A stretch of 64,000 nucleotides of DNA from Synechococcus sp. GreenBA-s (GTDB lineage: Bacteria; Cyanobacteriota; Cyanobacteriia; PCC-6307; Cyanobiaceae): the NCBI RefSeq assembly GCF_024345855.1, contig NZ_JAGQBX010000003.1:40428-104427 (forward strand), given 5' to 3'. The translations under genes and the position numbers were made by a program. The notes under the pieces were generated by a model, which did no database searches, was not told the origin of the DNA, and worked only from the letters and a program-made list of their open reading frames with translations. This document shows positions 55,875 through 64,000 of the stretch, piece by piece. Each line of letters starts with the position of its first letter. Positions within the stretch are counted from its first letter, which is position 1.

Positions 55875-56677
55875 TGCCGTCCCGGCCTGCGATCACCGCG
55901 GAACTGGAGCAACGGGTCAAGCTCCTGCTGGACGATGAGACCCACCTGGGGCATCCGCTGCGGGATGCCCTCCAGGACCTCTGGCTGAGCCTGCTCAGTC
56001 ACATCACTGAACTCGAACAGATCACGGAGATTGCCGACAGCGGCAAGCTCGGCCTGCCCAAGCGGATTGAGCGTCTGTCCAAACAGTTCGAGCGGCAGAT
56101 CCGACAGCTGGAGCGCGTGATCCGCATCTCCGATCGCTACCAGTCCAGCCTCAAGGATCTCAACGCTGCCCTGCGGGAGGCCTCCACCCATGATGCCCTC
56201 ACAGGCATCGCCAACCGTTTGCTGGTGGAGGAGCGCTGCCGGCAGGAAGATGCCCGTTCAGGCCGCAGCGGCTCCACCTATTCGCTGGCGGTGCTGGATG
56301 TCGACCACTTCAAGCGGTTCAACGACAATTACGGCCACGATGTGGGCGATATGGTGCTCAAAGCCCTGGGTGAGACCCTGCGATTCAGCCTGCGTCAGGG
56401 CGATCTTTGTGCCCGCTGGGGGGGTGAGGAGTTTCTGGCCCTGCTGCCCGATACCACCCTCAGCGAGGCCGAGCAGGTGGTGCATCGCCTGGTGGGCAAG
56501 ATCCGCAGGCAGCGCATTGAACTCGCGGATCAGGAGCTGGCGGTCACCGCCAGCATCGGCGTGGCGGAACATCTGCCCGGCGAGACCTACGAGCAGACCT
56601 TCCGCAGGGCCGACCAGGCCCTGCTGGAGGCCAAACAGCAGGGGCGCGACCGCTACCGCGTGCACCAGGCGGCCTGA
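55874..56677 (+). CDS. siaD: SiaD-like diguanylate cyclase (GGDEF)
   Basis: The 267-residue protein has an N-terminal helical stalk (residues 1-100, no membrane segment) and a GGDEF domain. The active site is GGEEF at 183-187 in ARWGGEEFLALLP, with metal/base residues in VLDVDHFKRFNDNYGHD. RQGD at 174-177 lies exactly five residues before the GGEEF and fits the RxxD inhibitory I-site. The enzyme should make c-di-GMP. The stalk is where SiaC would bind. It is the last gene of the four-gene unit. Confidence 0.92.
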   Translation: MPSRPAITAELEQRVKLLLDDETHLGHPLRDALQDLWLSLLSHITELEQITEIADSGKLGLPKRIERLSKQFERQIRQLERVIRISDRYQSSLKDLNAALREASTHDALTGIANRLLVEERCRQEDARSGRSGSTYSLAVLDVDHFKRFNDNYGHDVGDMVLKALGETLRFSLRQGDLCARWGGEEFLALLPDTTLSEAEQVVHRLVGKIRRQRIELADQELAVTASIGVAEHLPGETYEQTFRRADQALLEAKQQGRDRYRVHQAA

Positions 56678-56696
56678 ACAGGCCGCCTGAGCAGGC

Positions 56697-59129
56697 TCAC
56701 CCCTCCGGCTTGGCCAGGGGCAACAGGCACTTGTCCGAGTCGCAGCCGGCGGGGCCGGCCTCCTGCAGTTCGCCGCCGTCGTAGCGCTGCAGGGCCTCGA
56801 AGAAGTCGGCGGTGCGGCGGCGGGTCACCACCTCGGCCTGGAGCTGCGCGTAGGTGGCCGCATCGATGGGCTCGAACGGCAGCCGGGGGAAGGTGGCGTT
56901 GGCATCGAAGCGGGCCAGCAGGGCCGCCGAGATATAGCCCTGACCCTCGTCGATCGCCCGGTGGATGGCCTCGGCCAGGGGCTCGATCTCGTGCTCGCGG
57001 AACTCCACCGTGGCGGAGGTGTTGTGGGCCGTGTAGTGCTGCTGCACCTGCATGTAGAAATCGAACTGGGCCAGGGCCGAGAAGTTGTTGATCTCCACCA
57101 CATCGGCGCCGGGCAGGTTGGCCCAGCTCACCTCGGTGGGAATCTCCACCAGCCACTCGGTGCAGCGGGGATCGAACGCGTCATCCAGCAGGCGGCCCTG
57201 CTCGTCCTTGTCGCTCTGGGACGGCACGATCGTGTAGCCGTAGTCCATGCAGGCCAGGGCCACCGGATCGTTCTTGCGGAAGGTGATGCGGCGGATGAAG
57301 CGCTGGGCCTTGGGGGGATGCCAGCCAGGCGAGGCACCGGTGAGCAGGCTCTTGGTGCCGGCGGGCTGCACGGTGGTGCAGCGGTTGGGGCGACGCAGGC
57401 CGTGGCGGTCGCAGTACTCCCACACCGCCTGGTTGACGATCGCCTTCCAACGGCTCAGGTACTCAGCCTCCTTGGCCTTGAAGGCAAGCCCCTCTTCGGT
57501 TTCCGGGCGGCCGGCCTCCCACCACTGGAGCCAGGGGGTGCCGAAGGCGTGCACGAAGAAGTCGAATAGGCCGGTGAAGCTCACGCCCACGATCGGATCC
57601 CAGGCCCGGCTCTGGCGGTAGCGCTCCACCTCGAAGCGGTGGTTCAGCAGGCAGGCCACCGCTAGGCCGCCGGCGGTGAAGGCCTCCTCCTGGGCCACGT
57701 GGTCGTCGGGATCGATGCGGTTGAGGTGGATCTCCGCCAGGTTGCAGTGGAAGTCGGCGCCGAGGATCTCGCCGCAGGGGTTCAGGCCGTAGCGGCCCAG
57801 GCGATGCTCGAGTTCCGCCGGCCCGATGCCGGGGTGGTGCAGCTGCAGCCAGCGGCCGGCTTCCGCCCGGCCCTGATCGACGTAGATGCCGATGAACTCC
57901 GCGCGCAGCTCCGGGGTGGGCAGCAGGTCGGCGTTGGAGCGGGCGATGGCCTCGGGGGCGAACTGGATGGCGCCCTCACCGCTCCGGAACTGCTGGGTGA
58001 CGGCCTCCAGCACCATGGCCCGGTCGGGGCGGGTGTGGAACACGCGGGTGTGGTTGGCCATGCGCAGCGCATCGCGCTCGGGGTCGATGCGCCAGTTGCC
58101 CTCGCTGTCCTGCTGCCAGAGGTTCTCCTTGGCACCGGCGGCGGATCGATCGTCGGCGGCGAACTGGCGCATGCCGGCGCTGCGGCGGATGTTGCCCGCC
58201 ACGATCGTGACGGCGGCCTCATCAATCAGCAGGCAGCACTCCACCGAGGTGAGCTGACGGCCGCGGGACCGGCCCAGGATCTGCGCCACCCGGCCATAGA
58301 GATCCTTGAGCTTGACCGGGTTGGCCATGCCGCCGAAGCCCTTGAGGGTTTCGCCCACGGGCCGCACATCGGACAGGTCCACCGACACCTCGATGGGGGC
58401 GCTGGGATCGAAGCGGGCGTCGCTGCTCAGCTCCAGCAGCAGCTGGTAGCTGTCCACCCAGCCGCGCCGGGTGTCGCCCACCTTGATGTGAACCCGCTGC
58501 CCCTCAATCTTGTGGGTGGTGTGCTCCTGGCGCAGGGGCGCCGGGGTGGCACCGATGTCGGTGACGCCGGTGACCAGCAGCTCGTTGTGCACCACCGGCA
58601 GCCGGCCGATCAGGTGCGGCTCGATGACGGCGCCGGTGCCGCAGCCCATCATCGCCAGGTCCATCATCAGCCCGAAGGCCTCCCAGTCCACCAGGTTGGT
58701 GGAGGTGCAGTTGTAGGCACCGGAGAAATTGTGCTGCTGCTCGATCCATTCGGTGCCGCCGATCCACAGCCAGCGGCCGGAGGGCAGCGCCTTCTGCTGC
58801 TGCTGCATGCGGCGCAGCAGCTCCACTTCCTGCTGGTTGAGGTGCCCCAGCTTGCGCAGGCCCTCCAGGTTGCGCTCGGCCACCTCGTGCCAGCTCTCGC
58901 GGCCGTCGGGCGTCTTGCGGGAGTAGGTGCGGTAGAAGACGGGGTTGGCCGCCGGCGCGGTGGCGGGGAAATCCAGGTGGGCTCCCCTGGAGGGCTGGAG
59001 GCGCGACTCACCCGTGGACCGCTCTGCGGAGCCCTGCTCGGCGCCGGCCAGCGCCGTGGTGGCCTGCTCGCGCGGGTCCGGGCGCGTGGGGGTGAGGGTC
59101 ACGGTGGATATCGCCAAGAGTGCGGTCAC
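56697..59129 (-). CDS. nrdJ: Adenosylcobalamin-dependent class II ribonucleotide reductase
   Basis: NrdJ reduces ribonucleotides to deoxyribonucleotides using a cobalamin-generated radical. The protein has about 810 residues. It shows LPSGRWLWIGGTEW, NFSGAYNCTSTNLVDW, MMGCGTGAVIEPHL and NPCGEILGADFHCNLAEI (the active-site NxCxE motif). PAGTKSLLTGASPGWHPP follows and a cysteine pair (CDSDKC) lies near the C terminus. The GTG at 59129 is preferred; the longer frame runs into the divergent methyltransferase region. It makes the host dependent on B12, in line with cobN and the hupE riboswitch. Confidence 0.95.
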   Translation of the reverse strand: MTALLAISTVTLTPTRPDPREQATTALAGAEQGSAERSTGESRLQPSRGAHLDFPATAPAANPVFYRTYSRKTPDGRESWHEVAERNLEGLRKLGHLNQQEVELLRRMQQQQKALPSGRWLWIGGTEWIEQQHNFSGAYNCTSTNLVDWEAFGLMMDLAMMGCGTGAVIEPHLIGRLPVVHNELLVTGVTDIGATPAPLRQEHTTHKIEGQRVHIKVGDTRRGWVDSYQLLLELSSDARFDPSAPIEVSVDLSDVRPVGETLKGFGGMANPVKLKDLYGRVAQILGRSRGRQLTSVECCLLIDEAAVTIVAGNIRRSAGMRQFAADDRSAAGAKENLWQQDSEGNWRIDPERDALRMANHTRVFHTRPDRAMVLEAVTQQFRSGEGAIQFAPEAIARSNADLLPTPELRAEFIGIYVDQGRAEAGRWLQLHHPGIGPAELEHRLGRYGLNPCGEILGADFHCNLAEIHLNRIDPDDHVAQEEAFTAGGLAVACLLNHRFEVERYRQSRAWDPIVGVSFTGLFDFFVHAFGTPWLQWWEAGRPETEEGLAFKAKEAEYLSRWKAIVNQAVWEYCDRHGLRRPNRCTTVQPAGTKSLLTGASPGWHPPKAQRFIRRITFRKNDPVALACMDYGYTIVPSQSDKDEQGRLLDDAFDPRCTEWLVEIPTEVSWANLPGADVVEINNFSALAQFDFYMQVQQHYTAHNTSATVEFREHEIEPLAEAIHRAIDEGQGYISAALLARFDANATFPRLPFEPIDAATYAQLQAEVVTRRRTADFFEALQRYDGGELQEAGPAGCDSDKCLLPLAKPEG

Positions 59130-59218
59130 CCTAACGCCACCCGTGGGGTGTGCAAGGGACGCCCGCCACCAGCCACAGTGCCCCTGGACCCCCATCCCCG
59201 CCCTGCCCCGATCAGGCC

Positions 59219-59911
59219 ATGGAACGCCGCTGCGAGCCCGAGCTGATGGACGACGCCCTGCAGGTGCAGGCCTACGCCGAGGCCGATTTCAGCGCCGGGG
59301 ATCAGGCCGTGGTGGAGCGGATCGCGGCGCTGTTCCCGGCGGGCCTGGGGCCACGGGTGGCGGACCTGGGCTGCGGGCCCGGCAACATCAGTTTCCGGCT
59401 GGCGGATCGGTTCGCCCAGTCCTGCGTGCTGGGCCTCGATGGCGCCGCCGCGATGCTGGCGGTGGCCGGCGCGCGCCTGGGCCCGTGGCGCCGGGGCCCT
59501 GGTGCCGAGCACCCGGAGCGCCTGGCCTTTCGCCAGGCCCTGCTGCCCCTGGCCCCCGCCGATGGGCGCGCACTGGCCGCAGGCTTCACGGCGGTGGTGA
59601 GCAACAGCCTGCTGCACCACCTGCACGATCCGCTGGTGCTGTGGCGGACCGTGGCGGAGCTGGCCGCACCGGGGGCGGCCGTCTACCTCAGGGATCTGCG
59701 CCGGCCGGCCAGTCTTGAGGAAGCCCAGGCCCTGCTGGCCAGGCATCTGGCCGACGCCCCGCCGGTGCTGCAGCGCGACTATCTGGCTTCGCTGCAGGCG
59801 GCCTTCGAGCCCCGGGAGGTGGCCGAACAGCTGCAGACCGCAGGACTGGGGCAGCTGCAGGTGCGCCCGCTCGAGGATCGCTACCTGGAGGTGTGGGGGC
59901 AGCTGGCCTGA
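59219..59911 (+). CDS. SAM-dependent class I methyltransferase
   Basis: The 230-residue protein has motif I VADLGCGPGNISFRLADRF, the acidic strand end VLGLDGAAAML, and AVVSNSLLHHLHDPLVLW. The start MERRCEPELMDDAL follows the divergent nrdJ start by about 90 bases. The substrate is unknown. It converges on corA. Confidence 0.88.
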   Translation: MERRCEPELMDDALQVQAYAEADFSAGDQAVVERIAALFPAGLGPRVADLGCGPGNISFRLADRFAQSCVLGLDGAAAMLAVAGARLGPWRRGPGAEHPERLAFRQALLPLAPADGRALAAGFTAVVSNSLLHHLHDPLVLWRTVAELAAPGAAVYLRDLRRPASLEEAQALLARHLADAPPVLQRDYLASLQAAFEPREVAEQLQTAGLGQLQVRPLEDRYLEVWGQLA

Positions 59912-59947
59912 GGGGAGGCGAAGGAAGCCGCGGAGGCGGAAGACGCC

Positions 59948-61063
59948 TCAGATCCAGTGGCGACGCCTGAAGTAGGTGAACAGACCCATCGCAATAGCCA
60001 GCATCACCGCCCAGACCACGAAATAGCCAGGCTGCCACTCAAGCTCGGGCATGTGTTTGAAGTTCATGCCATAGACACCCACGATGAAGGTGAGGGGAAT
60101 GAAGATCGTGGAGATGATCGTGAGCACCTTCATCACCTCATTCATGCGGTTGCTCAGACCCGAAAGGTAGGTGTCGTGCAGGGAGGCCAGGATGTCACGG
60201 GAGGTCTCCACCATGTCGATCACCTGCACGATGTGGTCGTACAGGTCACGCCAGAAGACCGTGATTTCAGGCCGCAGCAGGCTGGACTCGCTCTTGCTGA
60301 TCGCAGCCACCACCTCCCGCAGCGGCCAGACGGCCTTGCGCAGCTTGATCAGGTCACTCTTGTAGTGGTGGATCTCCTGAATGTCCCCGGGCCTGGGGCC
60401 CATCAGGATTCGCTCATCGAACTGCTCAATCTCATCGCCGATCTGCTCCACGGCCAGGAAGTAGTGGTCCACCACCGCATCCATCAGGCAGAAGGCGAGG
60501 TAGTCGGCCCTCTGGGTGCGCACCCGGCCGAGGGCCTTGCGGATGCGATTGCGCACGCTGTCGAACACATCGCCCTCATCCTCCAGGAAGGAGATCACGT
60601 AGTTCGGCCCGAGAATCAGGCTCACGTGCTCGGCGACGATGCTGCGGCTGGCGCGGCTGTAGGCCAGCATCTTCAGGGCCACGAAGCAGTAGTCCGGGAA
60701 CTCCTCGCACTTGGGTCGCTGCGTGGTGTTGACGATGTCCTCGATCGTCATCGGGTGCAGGCCAAAGCGGCCCGCCAGCGCTTCGATCAGGGCGATGTCG
60801 TGGATGCCGTTGACCTGGATCCAGGTGACCGTGGAGGTGTCGCGGTGGCCGGCGCAGTCGTCCACGCTCACGTCGTGGGCCTCGTGCACCACGGCCGCAT
60901 CGAAATCGAGCAGGTCGATGCGGATGCTCTGACGCTTGCGCTCGCCGATGAACACGGCGGTGCCCGGAGCCAGGCCCAGCTTGCTGGCGATGCGACGACC
61001 GGGGGCCCTGACGGACCCAGGTGCGGGACGCCGCGGGGAGAGCGGCAGGTCTGAAGCTTGCAT
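59948..61063 (-). CDS. corA: CorA-type magnesium/cobalt transporter
   Basis: The 371-residue protein has a large N-terminal cytoplasmic domain (beginning near IGERKRQSIRIDLLDFD), a long stalk helix and two C-terminal helices. The first helix ends in the signature YGMNF (IVGVYGMNFKHMPEL). The start MQASDLPLSP avoids low-complexity extension. CorA carries Mg and can carry Co, so it could contribute cobalt for B12; that is inference. Confidence 0.95.
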   Translation of the reverse strand: MQASDLPLSPRRPAPGSVRAPGRRIASKLGLAPGTAVFIGERKRQSIRIDLLDFDAAVVHEAHDVSVDDCAGHRDTSTVTWIQVNGIHDIALIEALAGRFGLHPMTIEDIVNTTQRPKCEEFPDYCFVALKMLAYSRASRSIVAEHVSLILGPNYVISFLEDEGDVFDSVRNRIRKALGRVRTQRADYLAFCLMDAVVDHYFLAVEQIGDEIEQFDERILMGPRPGDIQEIHHYKSDLIKLRKAVWPLREVVAAISKSESSLLRPEITVFWRDLYDHIVQVIDMVETSRDILASLHDTYLSGLSNRMNEVMKVLTIISTIFIPLTFIVGVYGMNFKHMPELEWQPGYFVVWAVMLAIAMGLFTYFRRRHWI

Positions 61064-61169
61064 GGCCGGGCATCGCCTGGCGCCAAGGCTAGTTGCGGCG
61101 ACTGGCGTGGCCCCGGTCGGGGGCCACGCCAGCGGGCCGCCCAGACTGGCCTGGAATGGTTTCCCCCCG

Positions 61170-61586
61170 ATGCGCAACACCAGCCCCAATGGCTCCCGTC
61201 AGCCGCCGGCCCCAGGTCTCCGCGCCGGTAACCCCCTGGTGGACGGCAGCGCCCGGGTGCTGATCGCCCTGGTGTTCGTCTATGCGCTGGTGGGCAAGCT
61301 CAGCGGCTTCGCAGCCGTGGCAGGCAAGATCGCGGCGAAGGGGCTTCCCTTCCCCTCCGCGCTGCTGGGCGCCGCCGTGGTGCTGCTCCTCTCAGGCTCG
61401 GCCCTGCTGATCAGCGGCTGGCGCAGCCGGCTCGGGGCCGTGCTGCTGCTGCTGTTCCTGGTGCCCACCAGCCTGATCTTCCACGGCGACGTGGGCGAGC
61501 CGCTGCAGCGCATCCAGCTGCTCAAGAACGTGGCAATCATCGGCGGCCTGCTGCTGGTGGCCAACGCCCCAGACACGCGGGGCTGA
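61170..61586 (+). CDS. DoxX-like membrane protein
   Basis: The 138-residue protein has four hydrophobic helices: VLIALVFVYALVGKLSGF, ALLGAAVVLLLSGSALLI, LGAVLLLLFLVPTSLIFH and VAIIGGLLLVAN. The FxxxGxxK start and the LKNVAIIGGLLL end match the DoxX family. Role unknown. It is divergent from corA. Confidence 0.85.
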   Translation: MRNTSPNGSRQPPAPGLRAGNPLVDGSARVLIALVFVYALVGKLSGFAAVAGKIAAKGLPFPSALLGAAVVLLLSGSALLISGWRSRLGAVLLLLFLVPTSLIFHGDVGEPLQRIQLLKNVAIIGGLLLVANAPDTRG

Positions 61587-61640
61587 CGCGGACAGCGCCG
61601 GCCCCGGGGCCACTGCGGCTGGCCTGGCAGGCTGGCTCCC

Positions 61641-63281
61641 ATGACCAGCCCCACCCAGACCCTCCCCGACGCCGCCTCCCTGGCCGAGGCCGTGGGCCGC
61701 CGCCGCAACTTCGCGATCATTTCCCACCCAGACGCGGGCAAGACGACCCTCACCGAAAAACTGCTGCTCTACGGGGGTGCGATCCAGCAGGCCGGCGCCG
61801 TGAAGGCCAAGGGGGAGCAGCGCAAGGTGACCTCCGACTGGATGGAGCTGGAGAAACAGCGGGGCATCTCGATCACCTCCACCGTGCTGCAGTTCGACTA
61901 CAGCGGCAGCACGATCAACCTGCTGGACACCCCCGGCCACCAGGACTTCTCCGAAGACACCTACCGGACCCTGGCCGCCGCCGACAACGCTGTGATGCTC
62001 GAGGACGCGGCCAAGGGCCTCGAACCACAGACCCGCAAGCTGTTCGAGGTGTGCCGGATGCGGCGCATTCCGATCTTCACCTTCATCAACAAGATGGACC
62101 GGCCGGGGCGCGAGCCCCTCGAGCTGCTCGATGAGATCGAGCAGGAGCTGGGACTGGCCTGCTGGCCAGTGAACTGGCCGATCGGCAGCGGGGACCGCTT
62201 CCGCGGCGTGATCGACCGCCGCAGCAAGCAGGTGATCCTGTTTCAGCGGGCCGAGCGGGGTCGCCAGAGCGAAGAGCGGCTCATGTCGGCCGAGGAAGCT
62301 GCGGACAGCGGGCTGGTGGAGCTCGACCTCCTGGCGACAGCCCTGGAGGAACTCGAGCTGCTGGATGGCGCCGGCGCCGACCTCGACCTGGAGCTGGTGC
62401 ACGCGGGCGAACTCAGTCCGGTGTTCTTCGGCTCGGCCATGACCAACTTCGGCGTGCGACCGTTCCTCGATGCCTTCCTGGAGCTGGCCCAGAAGCCGAT
62501 CGCCCGCAGCAGCAGCGAGGGGCCGGTGGATCCGCTGCGGCCGGGGTTCAGCGGCTTCGTGTTCAAGCTGCAGGCCAACATGGATCCGCGTCACCGCGAC
62601 CGGGTGGCCTTCGTGCGGGTGTGCAGCGGCAAGTTCGAGAAGGACATGACGGTGCAGCACGCCCGCACCGGCCGCGCGATCCGTCTCTCGCGCCCCCAGA
62701 AGCTGTTCGGCCAGGACCGCGAGGTGGTGGACGATGCCTATCCCGGGGATGTGATCGGCCTCAACAACCCGGGCATGTTCGCCATCGGCGACACCCTGTA
62801 TGTGGGGCCGAAAGTGGAGTACGAGGGCATTCCCTGCTTCAGCCCGGAGATCTTCGCCTGGCTGCGCAATCCCAACCCCTCGGCCTTCAAGAGCTTCCGC
62901 AAGGGGGTGAACGAGCTGCGCGAAGAGGGTGCCGTGCAGATCCTCTACGACACCGACCAGAGCAAGCGGGATCCGATCCTGGCGGCGGTGGGTCAGCTGC
63001 AGCTGGAGGTGGTGCAATACCGGCTGGAGAATGAATACGGCGTGCAGACGCGGATCGAGCCCCTCGGCTTCTCCGTGGCCCGCTGGGTGGTGGGCGGCTG
63101 GCCGGCCCTGGAGCAGGTGGGGCGCATCTTCAACTGCAAGACCGTGCGCGATGCCTGGGACCGGCCGGTGCTGCTGTTCAAGAACAACTGGAACCTGGGT
63201 CAGCTGGCCGAGGACCACCCGGAGCTGGAACTGAGCGCCGTGGCGCCGGTGGTGAGCGGGGTGGAGCCGATCGCGCTCTGA
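61641..63281 (+). CDS. prfC: Peptide chain release factor 3
   Basis: RF3 is a translational GTPase that removes RF1/RF2 from the ribosome after termination. The 546-residue protein has the G1 motif [22 protein letters not shown]2 [14 protein letters not shown]3 [17 protein letters not shown]4 [20 protein letters not shown], and C-terminal domains with [17 protein letters not shown]. Length is normal. Confidence 0.97.
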   Translation: MTSPTQTLPDAASLAEAVGRRRNFAIISHPDAGKTTLTEKLLLYGGAIQQAGAVKAKGEQRKVTSDWMELEKQRGISITSTVLQFDYSGSTINLLDTPGHQDFSEDTYRTLAAADNAVMLEDAAKGLEPQTRKLFEVCRMRRIPIFTFINKMDRPGREPLELLDEIEQELGLACWPVNWPIGSGDRFRGVIDRRSKQVILFQRAERGRQSEERLMSAEEAADSGLVELDLLATALEELELLDGAGADLDLELVHAGELSPVFFGSAMTNFGVRPFLDAFLELAQKPIARSSSEGPVDPLRPGFSGFVFKLQANMDPRHRDRVAFVRVCSGKFEKDMTVQHARTGRAIRLSRPQKLFGQDREVVDDAYPGDVIGLNNPGMFAIGDTLYVGPKVEYEGIPCFSPEIFAWLRNPNPSAFKSFRKGVNELREEGAVQILYDTDQSKRDPILAAVGQLQLEVVQYRLENEYGVQTRIEPLGFSVARWVVGGWPALEQVGRIFNCKTVRDAWDRPVLLFKNNWNLGQLAEDHPELELSAVAPVVSGVEPIAL

Positions 63282-63361
63282 GCCGCAGACCCGGACCCAC
63301 GGCGGGCACGCGGCTCCGCCAGAATCGTTTGCAACGAAAGGTCACAGCACCTGTCATCCCG

Positions 63362-63640
63362 ATGGCCCGACTTCTCTGGCTCGTTCGGCCTCGCGCCGAC
63401 GGCGGCAGCGATTACGTGAGTTTCCAGCCGGCGGCCAGCCGCGCCGCAGCCCACGGCGGTAGCGCCATCGCTGATCAGTCCGGCACTGGCCCCGATCAGG
63501 TGGAGATGCGCGAGGGCACCCACCTGCCCCCCCAGATGCCCCTGCTCAAGCGCCGCGAATGGTTGCCGAGCGAGGAGGCCGAACGGCAGTGCCGCCGCCT
63601 GCAGCAGGGTGGCTATCGCCACAGTGAACCGCTGTTCTGA
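63362..63640 (+). CDS. DUF1651-like small protein
   Basis: The 92-residue protein starts MARLLWLVRPRADGGSDYVSF. Its C-terminal LLKRREWLPSEEAERQCRRLQQGGYR resembles the picocyanobacterial DUF1651 family. No function is known. It stands alone behind prfC. Confidence 0.65.
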   Translation: MARLLWLVRPRADGGSDYVSFQPAASRAAAHGGSAIADQSGTGPDQVEMREGTHLPPQMPLLKRREWLPSEEAERQCRRLQQGGYRHSEPLF

Positions 63641-63690
63641 GCTGCGGCTCCCTACGCTCGGGGAAGCACGCGCTGCCCGAGGGGCCAGGC

Positions 63691-64000
63691 ATGAATCAGG
63701 GAGCCGGATCCGATCCCTTCGCCGATCGCGCCGGCGGCGACCAGCCGTCGCCCTACGAGCGCCTGGGCATCAGCCCTGAGGCCAGCTTCGATGCCGTGCA
63801 GGAGGCCAAGCAGGCCCGGCTGGCCGAGCTGGGCGAGGACCCCCAGGCCAAGGCCCGGATCGAGGCCGCCTACGACGCGGTGCTGATGGACCGGCTCAAG
63901 GAGCGCCAGCAGGGCAAGGTGAGCAGCGCCGCCCGCAGCGCCTCCCAGCGGGAGGCCACCCGCCCGGCCCTGGCCACCCCCCCCACGCGGCCGGCAGGGC
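63691..64000 (+). CDS. CPP1-like J-related membrane protein (3' end outside window)
   Basis: The first 103 residues are visible. PSPYERLGISPEASFDAVQEA is followed by KARIEAAYDAVLMDRLKERQQGKV: a J-like helical domain without the HPD motif, as in the CPP1/DUF3353 family. In plants CPP1 stabilises protochlorophyllide oxidoreductase. The family usually has C-terminal membrane helices, which would lie beyond the window. Confidence 0.85.
   Translation, partial: MNQGAGSDPFADRAGGDQPSPYERLGISPEASFDAVQEAKQARLAELGEDPQAKARIEAAYDAVLMDRLKERQQGKVSSAARSASQREATRPALATPPTRPAG

Noticed and set aside
57699..59246. 515-codon plus-strand frame opposite nrdJ
   Set aside because: Reverse-complement shadow of the ribonucleotide reductase.

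Overview
The window is a very GC-rich cyanobacterial chromosome segment. High-light-inducible proteins, Ycf35, an FdC2-like ferredoxin, HemJ, cyanobacterial Hfq, DnaK3 and a CPP1-like protein mark it as cyanobacterial. The compact layout, class II B12-dependent ribonucleotide reductase and type III polyketide synthase cluster suggest a picocyanobacterium of the Cyanobium / Synechococcus type. That assignment is inference from gene content and base composition; no search was run.

Layout. 1-37.7 kb is mostly core housekeeping in short operons: the end of cobN, a PHP phosphoesterase, hemJ, an FeS photolyase-like protein, uvrC, a flavin reductase, coaD with a DivIVA-like coiled-coil gene, dacB, a cysteine desulfurase behind an extended dapF, hfq, leuS, pgi, an amidase/M61 peptidase pair, ycf35, purN, argC, ribBA, a cyclophilin, mtnP, murQ, dnaJ-dnaK3, tRNA-Ser(GGA), a ferredoxin/IMPase pair and hisZ. 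37.7-42.1 kb holds hupE under a cobalamin riboswitch, a broken PAS-domain ORF with 15-bp repeats, a glutamine amidotransferase and a ClC channel.

42.4-53.5 kb is the accessory, partly decayed stretch. A translationally coupled trio (methyltransferase, FAD oxidoreductase, type III polyketide synthase) is followed by a broken marC gene, an alpha/beta hydrolase remnant with an in-frame stop and a cytochrome P450. After these come a prophage remnant (scaffold-like fragment, repeat tail protein, small gene with an internal UGA), a cupin, an hli cluster with two genes under 50 codons, and tRNA-Ser(UGA).

53.7-56.7 kb is the most striking system: four tightly packed genes matching the SiaA-SiaB-SiaC-SiaD architecture of Pseudomonas (membrane PP2C phosphatase, HATPase-like kinase, phosphoprotein switch, GGDEF diguanylate cyclase). 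It is a complete partner-switch to c-di-GMP circuit in a cyanobacterium. The rest holds nrdJ, a methyltransferase, corA, a DoxX-like gene, prfC, a DUF1651-like gene and the start of a CPP1-like gene. A cobalt/B12 theme links cobN, the riboswitch-controlled hupE and the B12-dependent nrdJ.
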